Source of the DNA: Oreohelix idahoensis
Taxonomy: Eukaryota > Mollusca > Gastropoda > Stylommatophora > Oreohelicidae
DNA length: 64,000 bases
Direction: 5' to 3'
NCBI GenBank assembly: GCA_024509875.1
Contig: JAMPIV010004918.1
Span: forward strand, 62,001-126,000
In this document: piece by piece, positions 21,292 to 32,532 of the stretch
How positions within the stretch are numbered: position 1 is the first letter of the stretch
How the letters are laid out: every line of letters begins with the position of its first letter
The notes under the pieces: model-generated
Seen by the model: the letters and a program-made list of their open reading frames with translations, nothing else
Database searches by the model: none
What the model was told of the DNA's origin: nothing
Position numbers and translations under genes: made by a program

Positions 21292-22436
21292 TGTTGCTGT
21301 CATTTTCGACGGAGTCATCTGTCAAGTTATTTGCTTATGTTTGTATCATAAGTATAATTGTGTCTTTACCTGCGATGTCAGGTTGATTAGGGGTTGTCTT
21401 CCCTTGTTTATTCATTCATTGTGTTTGACCTTTAGGGTCAGAGGTTGACAGTTCGGCGTAGGCCTATGGGAAGGTTTTTTAAGCGGGAGTGAGATATACT
21501 TCCGGGAAGCCGGGAGGTCCTGTTTTTCTGAAGGGACCAAGAGTCCATTGTTTTTCGGGGAGAATCTTCGAAGTAACTGCTATGGCAGTTTTCCCCAGTG
21601 AATCTCTGTGCGTCGGGATGACGACAGAATTCCTTGTGTAGTTCTGAGGATTCATTTACCAGGTAATACCGACCTTTATGCATTATTACGCTTTTCGGTG
21701 GCAGAACATGTAAAGGATTACCTAGGGTGAACAGCAGTTCACGGATCCGCCATTTCAGAACTTATATATTTGTGCTCGAGGTAGCCATCCAAGACTGTTA
21801 GTCTTATATTGTCCAGAAATCCAGTGACGAAGATATATTGTGGGAGCCGCAGATTGGCGGAACTTCTATCTACAATAAGTATTACTGCAGGGTTGATGAT
21901 AACCTATTTAACAGAAGTACACGGCCGACGTTAGGACGAGGCCTGTGCTTCCGGCTATTATACTACAGCCTGATATGTGCAATTGGCAGGGAGTGCCAAG
22001 TTGCACCTGTGTGTCAAGGTAACTAAGGCATCTGACGCGTTTAGTCAGAGACGCCAAGGGCGACGCTACGAACTGTCATTATTGAAGAACTTTGCTATTG
22101 ACCATGCACGTCTATTCTGATGTTTACCTTTTTGAATGCCAAATGTATACCTATCGATGTCAGGTCAGCATGACCTTGTTACACTGACTGTTCCTGTTGA
22201 TATTATGTGTGTTCCCGTCAATAAATGTCTTGAAACATGCCTGCAGTGTCAAAGCATCCTTGATTACTGCATGTGAGAGTATGGGTTGCAGGATCTACAT
22301 CTATACGAGCCTAAACACATTCGCGTCTTCATTCGCACCCACACTCAACTCATCATACGCTCGCACTACACATCTAACAACATGTAAACTGTCTTGGGCC
22401 AGTGATCACCTCAACAAGAAAAAAAATACAGTTACA
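21292..22436 (+). repeat. 3' LTR of element 1
   Basis: 1145 bp, identical to the 5' LTR except for three substitutions: A/G in GTGTTTAACC near 21431, G/T in GATGTGTACC near 22126, and G/T near 22428. The AATAAA signal is at 22220-22225. Confidence 0.95.
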
Positions 22437-22441
22437 CTCAC
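22437..22441 (+). repeat. Right target-site duplication of LTR element 1
   Basis: CTCAC, equal to 13366-13370. Confidence 0.9.
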
Positions 22442-22700
22442 CTAAAAGGTACAGCATCTTAAATCAGTTGCCCGACAATATTCAAACGTTTCTTGTGCAA
22501 AATGTTAGTGCTCGCCTGAAAACAAAACTCGGGGTAAGTTGTAATATGTACATCTATCATTTTATATTTGCATTATGAGATGCATAAATTGCTTATAAAT
22601 GTACAGTGGCGCATGATCCTGTTGTGGCCGTGCGTGCTGGTGTGTTGTTGTTGTTGTTGTTATTGTTTAGTGGTAAGTCCGATCACTATCCCAACAGTGG
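22442..22700 (+). repeat. Dispersed repeat X, copy B, right part
   Basis: CGGGGTAAGTTGTAATATG (about 22531) and ATAAATTGCTTATAAATGTA match copy A at about 8567-8640. It is the continuation of the copy split by element 1. Confidence 0.6.
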
Positions 22701-24094
22701 TTAGTTGCACATGATGATGTTTCACGTACGAGTACATACATAGAACACGAAATAGAACTGATGCAGGATGATGAACACGATGATAATGGACTTCACTAGA
22801 ACAGCGGTGAAGCAAACAAAATAGTCAAGTTTATTCGCATGATGCACAAGGCACAAAAACCCGCTGTGCATGGATGTAACATTAACGTGGAAGGACATTT
22901 ATTCTTGACTGGCCACTGTGCTGTTACATGTAATCAAACTGACGCAGTCAGGCATTTCAATAGTGATGATTATTTACAAAGTCGACCTTTCATTCCTTGT
23001 ATCATGAGTTCTGGTTACTGTCCCTGTTTCTATTTTTTCCCTTCTCGTCCTTACTATTTATTGCCCAACTGTTTCTTTTCCTTTCTGAGACTAGAACGTT
23101 AAACACTTAAAGTTACTAGTTTCTTTTAAAATTATTTTCTGACGATAAAATGTTCTGGCCTATTTCTTTGTGCGCTGGTTGGTTTATCTCATATGACGAA
23201 GAACTGGCGTAAACCGCCAGGGAATGACTATTTCTACCAGCTGTTCTTACTACACACTACTAAACATAATCGTTCATACCTGCTGTCTCTGCGCTTGGGA
23301 AAAACACACTTGTCTTGAACCCACTGCGTGGGTGTGGAAATCACACATCATCAAAACTACATCTACATTGCTCAAACAGCAATTCTCTCTATAAAGATTG
23401 CATTTGAGTCTCCACGGAACTAGACAACCGTACATCTCTTGTGAACATAAGAGTCAACCAAACTATGGCTTGTTATCTACGATCTTCTCTGTGGTGCTCA
23501 CCATTCTAATATTTTAATACATGGGAGAAAACATTCTCAAACCTATGCTCCTGCTATATTTGACTTCTCAAATCCAACTGACTAACTTCTATCCTCAATT
23601 TCCTATTACAACTTTATCAACACACAACTCATTCATTGTCACGGACTATTCGCTCCAGAAACCCGTGCATCTCACTTTCACTCCGACTTCATCCAAAACA
23701 AAACTCACCGAGACACCTAAGGGACACCATAATATTATTACCTCCCGTCGCTAAATAAGTCTCTATTCCATCTATCCCTATTTCCCTTAGTACATTCTAT
23801 AATGTTATTCACAAACTGTGAACCACATTTTGTTACATTGCGACTTTCATATTTACAGTCTAATACTTTTCTCAAGGGGCGCGACTTACAGAATGGGCTC
23901 CCTTAGTCAAAAACCACAAACGTTCGCTTTATTATTTCCCATGTCAACGCAATATAACCGCACATCATTTCCCATTCAAATTTCATAAAGCAGAACTTCC
24001 TACTTGACCTCTCTACTGACTCCAAAGCTCAACTCCTGGGGTTACATAGTCAACCTCCTCAATGCAAATAACGTGACACATTAACCACTACTGC
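22701..24094. other. No gene seen
   Basis: About 1.4 kb. Short open frames (22839-23102, 23521-23754) show no motif, and the base composition (C/T/A-rich) gives no codon signal. It ends at the target duplication of the LINE that follows. Confidence 0.5.
24083..24094 (+). repeat. Left target-site duplication of the Tx1-like LINE
   Basis: AACCACTACTGC, repeated right after the poly(A) at 27532-27543. Confidence 0.85.
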
Positions 24095-24099
24095 TAGAT

Positions 24100-24549
24100 T
24101 TGTCTAGGAGCTCCGTGGGAGTACAGGCACGAGAAAAGTCTTCGCTGTTGCGACAAATACGTACTATGCTAGACGAACATGACCTCTCGGACGTTTACAG
24201 AAAAATAGAACCTCACAAACAAACCTTTACATATTACGACAAAATAAACCCATATTTTAGACGGGAATCAAGACTGGACAGAATATATGTATCTAGTACC
24301 TACAATATACACAAAACATACCATATAGAAAGCACTCTTAAATTTACAGACCACAAGGCAGTTTATACATCTTTAAGCACGGGACACACGCACAAACAAG
24401 TAAAGAGATCCACGCATTGGAAATTTAACAATAACCTACTTAAAAACACTTACTACACAGAACAAATAACACAATTAATACAAGGTTACGCACAAGACAT
24501 TCCCAATAATAACATCACACAGTATTGGGATATGTTAAAAACACAATAA
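24100..24549 (+). pseudogene. C-terminal part of LINE apurinic-type endonuclease domain
   Basis: The frame reads RSSVGVQAREKSSLLRQIR, then FTYYDKINPYFRRESRLDRIY and TDHKAVYTSL. The SRLDRIYxS and (S/T)DH motifs are the last two catalytic motifs of the exonuclease-endonuclease-phosphatase fold in L1/Tx1 LINEs. The N-terminal catalytic motifs are missing because of 5' truncation. It ends at a stop (TAA) just after GTTAAAAACAC, while the RT frame is open in another phase across the same point. A one-base change in the A run would explain the break. Confidence 0.8.
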
Positions 24550-26999
24550 GAGATAGAACACAGGTTTTGGCCACACTTATACACAGAAAGTTTAAAAAAG
24601 AAGAGGGGATTTTAGAAGAAGCAGTTAGTTTAGCCAAAAGTTTAGACAACACGAACCCTCACATCCATACCTTAGAAGAACAGTTGGACCAATATAGACA
24701 GTATACCTACCAGGGAGCACTACTTAGGACAAAACTAAACACTATAACGCAAGAAATCCCAAGTAGGCAATATTTAGCAAATGAACAGAATGTGCAGCGC
24801 AGTAGACAAATACATGAGATAACAGATATGAACGGGCAACAGCATACAGACAACACCAACATTATTCACGCTTTCTTCCAATATTATAAACAACTATATA
24901 CTAAAGAGGAAACTGACGCAAACATACAGAATAAATTTCTACAATACACAAAACGTTTAAGTGATGAGGAAAGTGAGAAGCTAGACCAACCTTTAACTTT
25001 AGATAATTTACAAGAGGCCCTTAGTACCTTTCAAAAAGATAAAGCCCCCGGGCCAGATGGGTTAACTGCGGAATTTTACAGGGCTTTCTTCCCCTGTTTA
25101 GGCCCCATCCTAATTAAAACATTTGAAGAAGCATTTCAAAAAGGGGAACTCCCGGATAGTTTAAATCAGTCTTATATTACTTTAATCCCCAAGGACAGTA
25201 ATGACAAAAAGTCAATTAAGAATTTTAGACCCATCTCTCTTTTAAATACTGATTACAAAATTCTAGCTAAAGCACTTACTCTGAACCTTAAACCACAAAT
25301 GCACAAAATAATTCATGAAGATCAACAGTGTAGTGTACAAGGTAGGAACATTTGTAGACACACACATTTCATTAGAGACTTGATTACATACACACATGAT
25401 AGGCAGTGCCAGAGCGCCATATTATCCCTAGACCAGGAAAAGGCATTTGATAGAGTATCACATACCTTCCTACATAAAAGTCTTAAAGCAAATAACATAG
25501 GGGAATATTTTAGAACATGGATTAAAATTCTATATAACAAACCTGAAAGTAGAATATTGGTTAACCACAGTTTAACCAACTCCTTCAAATTAACGAGAAG
25601 TGTCAGGCAGGGGTGTCCATTATCGCCCCTGCTATATGTAATAACACTAGAACCAGTTTTGGAAAGAATAAGACAAGATATTAACATCACGGGAACCTTC
25701 GTTCCAGGCAAAGGGGAGAGGAAGTTGTTGGCTTACGCCGATGACACGATATTCTTTCCAACAACAAAGGATTCTATAAAAAATATATTAGAAGTTTTTA
25801 CAGAGTTTGGATACGCTAACGAATCCAAACTAAATATTCAAAAATCGAGTATAATGGGAATAGGTAGATGGGGCAATAGATCAGATTTCCCATTCGAATT
25901 AACGCAAGTAAATAAAATTAAAATTTATGGGATTAACTATTCTTTCAATCCACAAGACCCTAACAAAGAAACATGGGCAAAATTGATAGAAAAAATTCAA
26001 AATATGCTAGAAAGTTATAAATACAAAACAGCCACCATTTTTGGAAGAAGCGTTATAGTTATTTGTTTTATTATGCCAAAAATAATTTATATAGCAAACA
26101 TACAGATTGTACCTAAAAAGATTATAACAGAAATAAATAAACTAATTAGGGCCTTCATTTTTAAGAACACTTGGTACAGTATTAAACACGCAACTCTAAT
26201 ACAATCTAAAAATAAAGGGGGGATAGACTTACAAGATATTAACACTAAAATTAAAGCTTTAAGAATCAAATACATAGGGGAAGTTACAAAAAGCCCGGGT
26301 CTATACCCACTGGCACATTACTATATTGGGTTAAGACTATCAATTTTTTGTAAACTAAACAATAATCAACCCCATTTTTTTGGTACACCACCACCCTTTT
26401 ACACAATATGTCTACAAAATTTAGAAGGGAATAAACATTTAATAAAACAAGACACTAAACTTATATACAAACTTCTAGTTGCAGCACAAGAAACACCTCC
26501 GAGCACACGGAGAGGGTATAACCTTTTCATAACCGACTACACACAGAGCTTCACAAACATTCATACAGTAGATGTCAGACCACAGGCAAAAGAAGTCCCT
26601 TTCAGACTACTACAAAGTTTAACACCGATTTCTAACAAATCATTAACAAAAGCAAACAGACCAGCACCAAAATGTAAACTATGCAGTGACAACATTATAG
26701 AGACAGAAGACCACTTGTTTTACACATGTAAAACAGTGGTACCTACTCTAAACAAACTAAGAACACTAATAATATCCAAGACACAGCATCCACTCAAGAT
26801 GTACCGAGCGGTCATGTTGAATACATTACCACAGATGTCGAGACTGACAGAACTCAAGTTACTGACTTTGCTAGCTGACTTTAGATATCTTATATGGACA
26901 TGTAGGAATAGGGCTGTATACGACAGTAGACATTATGACAGTACTATATTTTCACAAATATACGAACATATAACACAAGACATAGCAGAACAGATTTAA
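24525..26999 (+). CDS. LINE reverse transcriptase (L1/Tx1 type)
   Basis: 824 codons from the first Met. It has FQKDKAPGPDGLTAEFYRAF (RT motif 1 region, about residue 170), LIPK and NFRPISLLNTDYK, then SLDQEKAFDRV (palm motif A), RQGCPLSPLLY (motif B), YADD at 404-407 (motif C), and a C-terminal CCHC-like site C717, C720, H730, C735. The palm is complete. The frame overlaps the endonuclease frame by 25 nt in a different phase, so the original single ORF2 is probably broken by an indel there. The start Met is therefore not a biological start. Confidence 0.85.
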   Translation: MGYVKNTIRDRTQVLATLIHRKFKKEEGILEEAVSLAKSLDNTNPHIHTLEEQLDQYRQYTYQGALLRTKLNTITQEIPSRQYLANEQNVQRSRQIHEITDMNGQQHTDNTNIIHAFFQYYKQLYTKEETDANIQNKFLQYTKRLSDEESEKLDQPLTLDNLQEALSTFQKDKAPGPDGLTAEFYRAFFPCLGPILIKTFEEAFQKGELPDSLNQSYITLIPKDSNDKKSIKNFRPISLLNTDYKILAKALTLNLKPQMHKIIHEDQQCSVQGRNICRHTHFIRDLITYTHDRQCQSAILSLDQEKAFDRVSHTFLHKSLKANNIGEYFRTWIKILYNKPESRILVNHSLTNSFKLTRSVRQGCPLSPLLYVITLEPVLERIRQDINITGTFVPGKGERKLLAYADDTIFFPTTKDSIKNILEVFTEFGYANESKLNIQKSSIMGIGRWGNRSDFPFELTQVNKIKIYGINYSFNPQDPNKETWAKLIEKIQNMLESYKYKTATIFGRSVIVICFIMPKIIYIANIQIVPKKIITEINKLIRAFIFKNTWYSIKHATLIQSKNKGGIDLQDINTKIKALRIKYIGEVTKSPGLYPLAHYYIGLRLSIFCKLNNNQPHFFGTPPPFYTICLQNLEGNKHLIKQDTKLIYKLLVAAQETPPSTRRGYNLFITDYTQSFTNIHTVDVRPQAKEVPFRLLQSLTPISNKSLTKANRPAPKCKLCSDNIIETEDHLFYTCKTVVPTLNKLRTLIISKTQHPLKMYRAVMLNTLPQMSRLTELKLLTLLADFRYLIWTCRNRAVYDSRHYDSTIFSQIYEHITQDIAEQI

Positions 27000-27256
27000 A
27001 ACTTTCTTTGGTCGTTATACAAAGCAGGTAGCTTTGTATGTAAATATCATGCAATGTAAATACCCTTAACACATATGTCTTCATCAATCATCTCATGGTA
27101 GGGTGTTTTTGTCAATGTACCATAAATAGAATCTTCATAGCCTCATTAACAATTTGTTTCATCAACTATATATTTTTGTAGTAATGTTGTGATATTGTTT
27201 GAACTTATTTGATAGAGCCTTGATGTGTAATTTTGTTTTGCATCGAGAATCTTGAA

Positions 27257-27257
27257 A

Positions 27258-27290
<33 letters not shown>

Positions 27291-27430
27291 TATCTTCCAT
27301 ATGTTATGTTAGTATAGAAATTGTTTATAATTTTGGTAATTTCTGATATGTTTTAATGCTATAATTCTTCTTGTTACAGATATTGACTTGTTGCAACGCT
27401 AGTTTGGGAGGGGGGAGGGGGGGGGGGGGG
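27257..27430 (+). repeat. Poly(G) runs in the LINE 3' region
   Basis: A G-run of about 32 bases at 27257-27289 and a second G-rich run at 27409-27430 (GGGAGGGGGGAGGG then G). Possible G-quadruplex sequence. Lengths may be unreliable. Confidence 0.85.
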
Positions 27431-27543
27431 AAAGGTTTTATCCTTTATTCCTTATTTTTTAGCTTATACCATGTGATATTTTGTAAATAACATTGATGTA
27501 TCAAGACCAAATAAAGGTTTAAAAAAAAAAAAACCACTACTGC

Positions 27544-27680
27544 ACGAGCTGGTGACTGCTTCCTGCAGGTTTCCTCACAAGAAACCAACTGCAGAGGTGG
27601 CCCCAGGTTCCATAGAGACCTGGGGTGGATGATGATGATGATATTATGGTCTACATTTTTATTATACAAGCATTTTAGTT
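27544..27680 (+). repeat. Dispersed repeat fragment (3' part of repeat X family)
   Basis: GGTGACTGCTTCCTGCAGGT then TTCCTCACAAGAAACC matches about 8705-8740 and, less well, 45705-45740. The Tx1 LINE inserted within it. Confidence 0.6.
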
Positions 27681-27689
27681 AATTTCTTA

Positions 27690-27925
27690 TGTATATCTGG
27701 TATCTCGCGGTAAACGTGCCGGGTTCGAATCACGGTACCGAAACGCTTCAGTCTGCCCAGCCGTAAATGGGTACCTGACTCTGCTCTAACACTTCACTTC
27801 CCTACGGCAGTATCTTCTATGGGACTACCTTGACCTTTTATGTATGTATATATAAATATGAGTTGTCGCCTTCCGCTGTCCAAAAGCCCTGTCATCCGAC
27901 CCACTGGGGTTTAAATAAATGCTTA
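27690..27925 (+). repeat. tRNA-derived SINE
   Basis: The B box GGGTTCGAATC is followed by CCCAGCCGTAAATGGGTACC, TGACTCTGCTCTAACACTTC and ACTATGGGACTACC-like blocks shared with the other SINE copies, then a TATG/TATA tail. The upstream tRNA-like part is partly lost. Confidence 0.7.
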
Positions 27926-27936
27926 ATGTTAATCAG

Positions 27937-28290
27937 AATCGACATCATTGCACTCCGGGCAAACCCATAGGTGCTCAGTCTCCCTCAGCAAAGGTCAAAG
28001 GGTATGAATGCTAATTGTTCCTGTTGCGCACTGGATGTATACACGGCGGATGCGTCCTCTCATACGTCATCCCTGCTGGTCTTACGTTTGATGCCAAATT
28101 CCAACAGTCTTAGCCTTGATGATTCATCGATTGCAGTGTCATTCTCTAATAGACGAACATGAATTGCCCTCAGTATTTCTTCCTTATCCATGGCCAATGC
28201 ACCTTTTATGGGTGCGCTTGAAGCTAGTCTGTCAGCTCTTTCATTGCCACGTATCTCTACCGCTGCTGCGGTTTCTGACGGCACAGTGTC
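27937..28290 (-). pseudogene. LINE C-terminal fragment with RNase H end
   Basis: On the minus strand the stretch VEIRGNERADRLASSAP (about 28260-28210) is the C-terminal motif region of a LINE RNase H domain (GNExAD is typical), followed by MDKEEILRAIHVRL. The end reads ETEHLWVCPECNDVDSD then stop (about 27992-27939), a common closing motif. Stops and frameshifts separate the two. The RT is absent. Confidence 0.7.
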
Positions 28291-28752
28291 ACAGTAAGTT
28301 GTTTCCCCTGGCTAAGTTGCTGGAGTAGCTCTTAGATGTGTACAGCAAGGTTTTATTGCACAACTGAGAGTTCACCTGCCTTCATCAACACCAGTGAGTC
28401 GCTTTGTTCCAAAATTTCAGTTTGGATTCACAAAGACGGCACCTATATATAACAACGCTTTTGCACTTTGGTTTGACAAATTACAAGCTATAAGCTTCCA
28501 GTAACTGATCTTTCTTCTACGGGCTTACAGACTGTGAGGGACGAACCCGCCGGTTTCTACTACATTAATACCTTTAAGAAAGCGGGCACTGATGAGTCAC
28601 CTGAAAATTCCAGCAGTCCGATGTCTGGCCCTTCACTGAGTGACCTGCGTGTAGCGATGGGTCACTGGAAAATCCGTGGCCTACTTGGTCATGCCCGCGA
28701 CACAGGAGGAGAGAGACAAAATACCAGAGCGACAGAAGAGTGAGAGAGACAG

Positions 28753-28795
<43 letters not shown>

Positions 28796-31700
28796 AGAGG
28801 TTGGCGAATAGAGAAGAATTTCGCGACACTCGCCAGTAAAAGTTCTCGTCAATTGGATAGATTTGGATTAGTGGGTGCAAGTATTTTTGCACTCGTTTTA
28901 ATCTCCTCCACCTGCTAGTGTGGCACCCAGCCACCGGAAATCGTGAATTCATAGGATTTATTACCACACTGTTACAGAGAGAGCTTATCTCCATAGCCTG
29001 GAAATTTCAACCTTAGTGGAATAGTGCAGTGGTTTTTCTTCTAGCAGAGAAAGTAACTTACTTACCAGGTGTATTACCAGAAGGAGTGGCCGTTTCCTCG
29101 CTAAACTGGGGGCCTAACCCTTTTAGTTTTTTTTTCTTGGGAGTGAAAAAGTGTACGGGTGTTGGTAGTTTGGAGTGAGATGTTTTGCCTTAGAGATTGA
29201 GTGAAGTTTTGTGTTATTTTTCTGTGATTGTATTATTGAAACATTCACTAGCCCTTCAGAGATAGTGAAGGCATTACTACATTTTTTTTTAGGTTCAATG
29301 TCGTGGTTTCTTTAATAAATATTTTTATATGTACTAAACGGTTAGAATTCACTCTATTCTAACTGTCACTTAGTGTTTTCTGTTGTAGTCCTTACTGTAG
29401 TAGATTATTCTATTTAGCATTAGAGGACGGACGAGGGTACGACATCTTAAACAAGAGCCCGAGTATGGCTGAGAAGTAGACCCAAGATATTTGATTATAT
29501 CTCTCTTCTCTCCAGAAGTCCTACCGCTCTCCATATTTTCATTTTTGACTTTAATTTTCTCTATTTCCACATTACTCATTCATACTCTGTCTAAACTCAG
29601 ACATTCTCTATTACAATACTCGCGACAGTAATGAGACGTGTTACTGGTGAAGTTACCAAAAGCTCCCCAATCTAGTTGTCTATACCGCTGGGATGAATAA
29701 AATAATGAAAGTTTCATAAGTACTCCGATAATGTATCCTATGAATGTGGTGTCTATGTGTTTTCATTTGTGTTGTAACCTGTGTTTGCAATCCTATAAGC
29801 ATAATCAATATCATCGTCGTGTTTATTGCAACGTTTATGCGGTAGTATAAGCATTCATGGTGTGAGAAAAATGAATGGTATTTACAGTGTTCATAGTTAT
29901 GTTAAAATATATAGTTAAATGAAACTAAAAATGATGTATATTATTAACTTATAAGTAAAGTACACCAACCTTTAACACCATATTCCCAATATGCCCCAAT
30001 GGGCATGTAACGGGATCCTTTACCTTTACTTTACACCAACCTTGATTCCGTATACTGAATTACTGAAACACTAATGTTATTCCAAGCGACTGCTGGAACT
30101 CTTTCTGTCCAAGAAATCCTTCCACTTAAAGTATAGCATTCGCTAAATCAAGTCTCAGACCCAAAGATGCAGCAATAGAGAATGCAGTCAGCGACCCATA
30201 GCTTGACTGCTTGCATCAGGATCAGCGAACCAGAGCTGGTCAAGACCCTACTCCACCTCCACGTGGTGGTCCTGGAAACAGATTGCATCACTGCAGTCTG
30301 GCTGAGCGAGTAGGGTTCGCAGTGGGAAGGCAAACCCGGCCCCAAAAAAATGCCGTGCAGAAGTCTGATGTGTCGACCGAAAGGTGCAGATATCACAGCT
30401 TAGGCGTAAACAGACACAACGCAACCACCGTCCTTTTCAGGACGAACGAGGAAGAAGAGGAAGAAGAAGAAAATCAAGTCTGCTGGCGGACTGCTACTCT
30501 AGCAATGGCAAAGTACTGTCTTTCCATGGTTTATAAATACTGATGTTATTTTATCTCTGCCTTCATTTATTGAGGGAGTTACTTCACTATTTGCCTTTGA
30601 TGTCGCTTGACTTTGTATACCCCTATTTTGTTCCCTTTCGTGTATTTATTTTAGTTCTCCAATCTTCTTTTCTGATCATGTACTGGACCGTCTTCAACCA
30701 AATAAATCGTTTCCCTTTCCGTGGGAAATGTCCAACCAATTACACAAGTTAACTTCCTTGAGCCAACATACAAAGACCGATTGTCGCTTCCGTTCCATGG
30801 TTAATTGGCGGTCTGTCAATCGGGCTTACATGTTATGAACTAATTCCTCTTTTGAAATCGGTTACTTTCCCATATCTTGTGAGGAAAGTGGGCTGCCGTA
30901 GACAATAGGTTTAAACAATCGGAGTGCAAAGTTATTCGCTCTCACGACAGAAACATAGTCGCACCTAACGCAATACATTTCGCGAGGAGATCTGTAAAAT
31001 CTGGATTGAAAAAAAAAAAACGTAGCCTTTACGGGCGATGATTCTGATGGGGGTTCAAAACAACTTTTACTCAAAGCACAGTGCAGTGTGCGCCGTTTCT
31101 GAATTTTCCCAAAAGACCTGTGAAATCCGAAACACAAAAATTCATAGTCTCAAAGTGGGATGATTCTAATGAGTATTTCACTCAAACCATTGTCCAATGC
31201 TCACCGTTTCCGCAGTTTCCCGAAAAGCTCGATTGTTTCTTTCCTTTTAGACTTTTCTACCTAGCAAATTCCCTCTCTCACGACGTCAATGTACATCTGC
31301 ATATATGTTTTTCCATCTACAATAGCAACTTTGACAGCTGAATGATAGATCGACGCACAGACAGACAGTGTTTTATGTGCTTCCACGTGATCGCGCTTGC
31401 GTGCATGTATGTGCTAATGGCACAAAGATTATGTAAATTAAATTTCTCATTCTCCAAATCCTCTCCTAATTTGTACTCAGCCGTTAATACAGTGTCACCT
31501 GCCCTTCAATTCCAATCCTAGAACCGCTATTTTGGTATTTGTCTAATCGAGCGAATTCCTGCCTCTAGTCGCGCTTTAACGATTGTTTGAGTGTCGAATT
31601 TTAATAACCTAATTATCTCTCCTCTAGTTCAGTCAGAGTAATGGGTATTATAACAAGGTTGTCTCTGTTCATCTCGTCAATTGAAGGTCGATTTCCTCTC

Positions 31701-32100
31701 CTTTAGTTACGTGTTGCGTGTTGTTACGACGGTATGTAGTGAAGATAAAACTCACGACAAACATGACTTGAGGTTTCAGTCATTCTATAACCCCACATAT
31801 TGTCTGAGAAAAGTGTACTATGTAATTTAGTCACATGTATCGACTGATTTGCGTGGGTGTTAATTGTTCTTTTTCCGGGAAATCATGACCGTTTTTCATA
31901 CATCATACAGGCAGCGCAGATGATATCTCTTTTTTTTCTGAGCATTATTTGTTTTTAGCACCGACTGGTAGAATACTTAGATAATCTATACCAAAAAAAT
32001 CTTTTTTATTTGGACATGCTCACTGATATAACTGATGGATTATGTGTCTAGATTGAGCGGGGCACGCCTCAGCCAAACGAGGCTAAATATTATTTTTTTT
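28291..32100. other. No gene seen (about 3.8 kb), apart from small repeats
   Basis: Contains an (AG)n array at 28752-28791, a weakly repeated pair of blocks of about 120 bp at about 30990-31130 and 31126-31230 (GATGATTCT..CCGTTTC..TTTCCC), and AT-rich non-coding DNA. The open frames at 30211-30543 and 31081-31341 have no recognisable motif and are likely chance. Confidence 0.5.
28752..28791 (+). repeat. (AG)n microsatellite
   Basis: About 40 bp of GA/AG units. It creates spurious Arg/Glu or Ser/Leu frames on the two strands. Confidence 0.9.
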
Positions 32101-32104
32101 TTTA

Positions 32105-32325
32105 ATGCTCGTTTCTCGGAGCAAAGGGACAGGGTTCGAAACCAGGTTGTGTCTGGAGCGTTTCAAACCCCGAACCAGATAATTTAGCAGCGAGAGACAA
32201 ACTCTCTAACTAATCTGACAATCGGGCGTTCACGTCTACCTAGCTGTAACAATGGGTACCTGACTCTGTTCACGAGTTACGAAAGCAAAGGGAGCTAAGA
32301 ATTAAACTGACCACCTCTTCCAGAA
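32105..32325 (+). repeat. tRNA-derived SINE (partial)
   Basis: The B box GGGTTCGAAACC at about 32131 and the central block AGCTGTAACAATGGGTACCT then GACTCTG match the other SINE copies. Confidence 0.65.
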
Positions 32326-32329
32326 CTCA

Positions 32330-32532
32330 CACAAGTTCTCAATCAAAATTTCCATGTTTTGGGGCTTTCAGAAAGTCGTCTGAATGAGATAATAACTGAT
32401 GGTGAAATTGCACGAAATGGTTTTAAAACTATTCGGCAAGATTCTAGTAGACAATTAGAGACAGGTTTAGCAGTTTATATTTCCACTTCTCTCAGTTATC
32501 GCCGCAGAAACGATCTAGAGACCATAGATATA
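32330..32532 (+). pseudogene. Jockey/CR1-like LINE, endonuclease N-terminal part (segment 1 of 3)
   Basis: The frame reads LGLSESRLNEIITDGEIAR, then NGFKTIRQDSSRQLETGLAV and YIST. This corresponds to the ETW/SESRL-type metal-binding motif of an APE-like endonuclease. It is cut at 32532 by a mariner-type element inserted at TA and continues at 33924 with GNPS-like and LLLGDFN motifs. The 5' end is missing, so the LINE was truncated on insertion. Confidence 0.75.

Larger units (their letters stand above)
13371..22436 (+). mobile_element. Complete Gmr1-like Ty3/Gypsy LTR retrotransposon (element 1)
   Basis: A 9066-bp element with 1145-bp LTRs that begin TG and end CA, a 5-bp target duplication, a leader of about 1.4 kb, one uninterrupted gag-pol frame (15927-20858), and a G-rich polypurine tract before the 3' LTR. 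Domain order is Gag, protease, integrase, RT, RNase H. RT and integrase are Gypsy-type in sequence, but the order is that of Ty1/copia, the hallmark of the Gmr1-like group first described in fish and other deuterostomes. The LTRs differ at three positions, so insertion is recent, and nothing visible prevents it from being autonomous. No envelope frame is present. Confidence 0.93.
24095..27531 (+). mobile_element. 5'-truncated L1/Tx1-type LINE
   Basis: A 12-bp target duplication (24083-24094 and 27532-27543) and a 3' A-tract bound a 3437-bp element that starts inside the endonuclease domain. It holds the end of the endonuclease (24100-24549), an RT frame (24525-26999), and a 3' region of about 500 bp with two long poly(G) runs (27257-27289 and 27409-27430). 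AATAAA at 27509-27514 precedes the A-tail. 5' truncation with a variable-length duplication is the signature of target-primed reverse transcription. Confidence 0.88.

Noticed and set aside
13371..22436. An endogenous retrovirus with envelope
   Set aside because: Only about 420 bp of non-coding DNA separate the pol stop from the purine tract, so there is no envelope frame.
28574..28994. Open frames with RERERE or SLSLSL runs
   Set aside because: Translation of the (AG)n array at 28752-28791.
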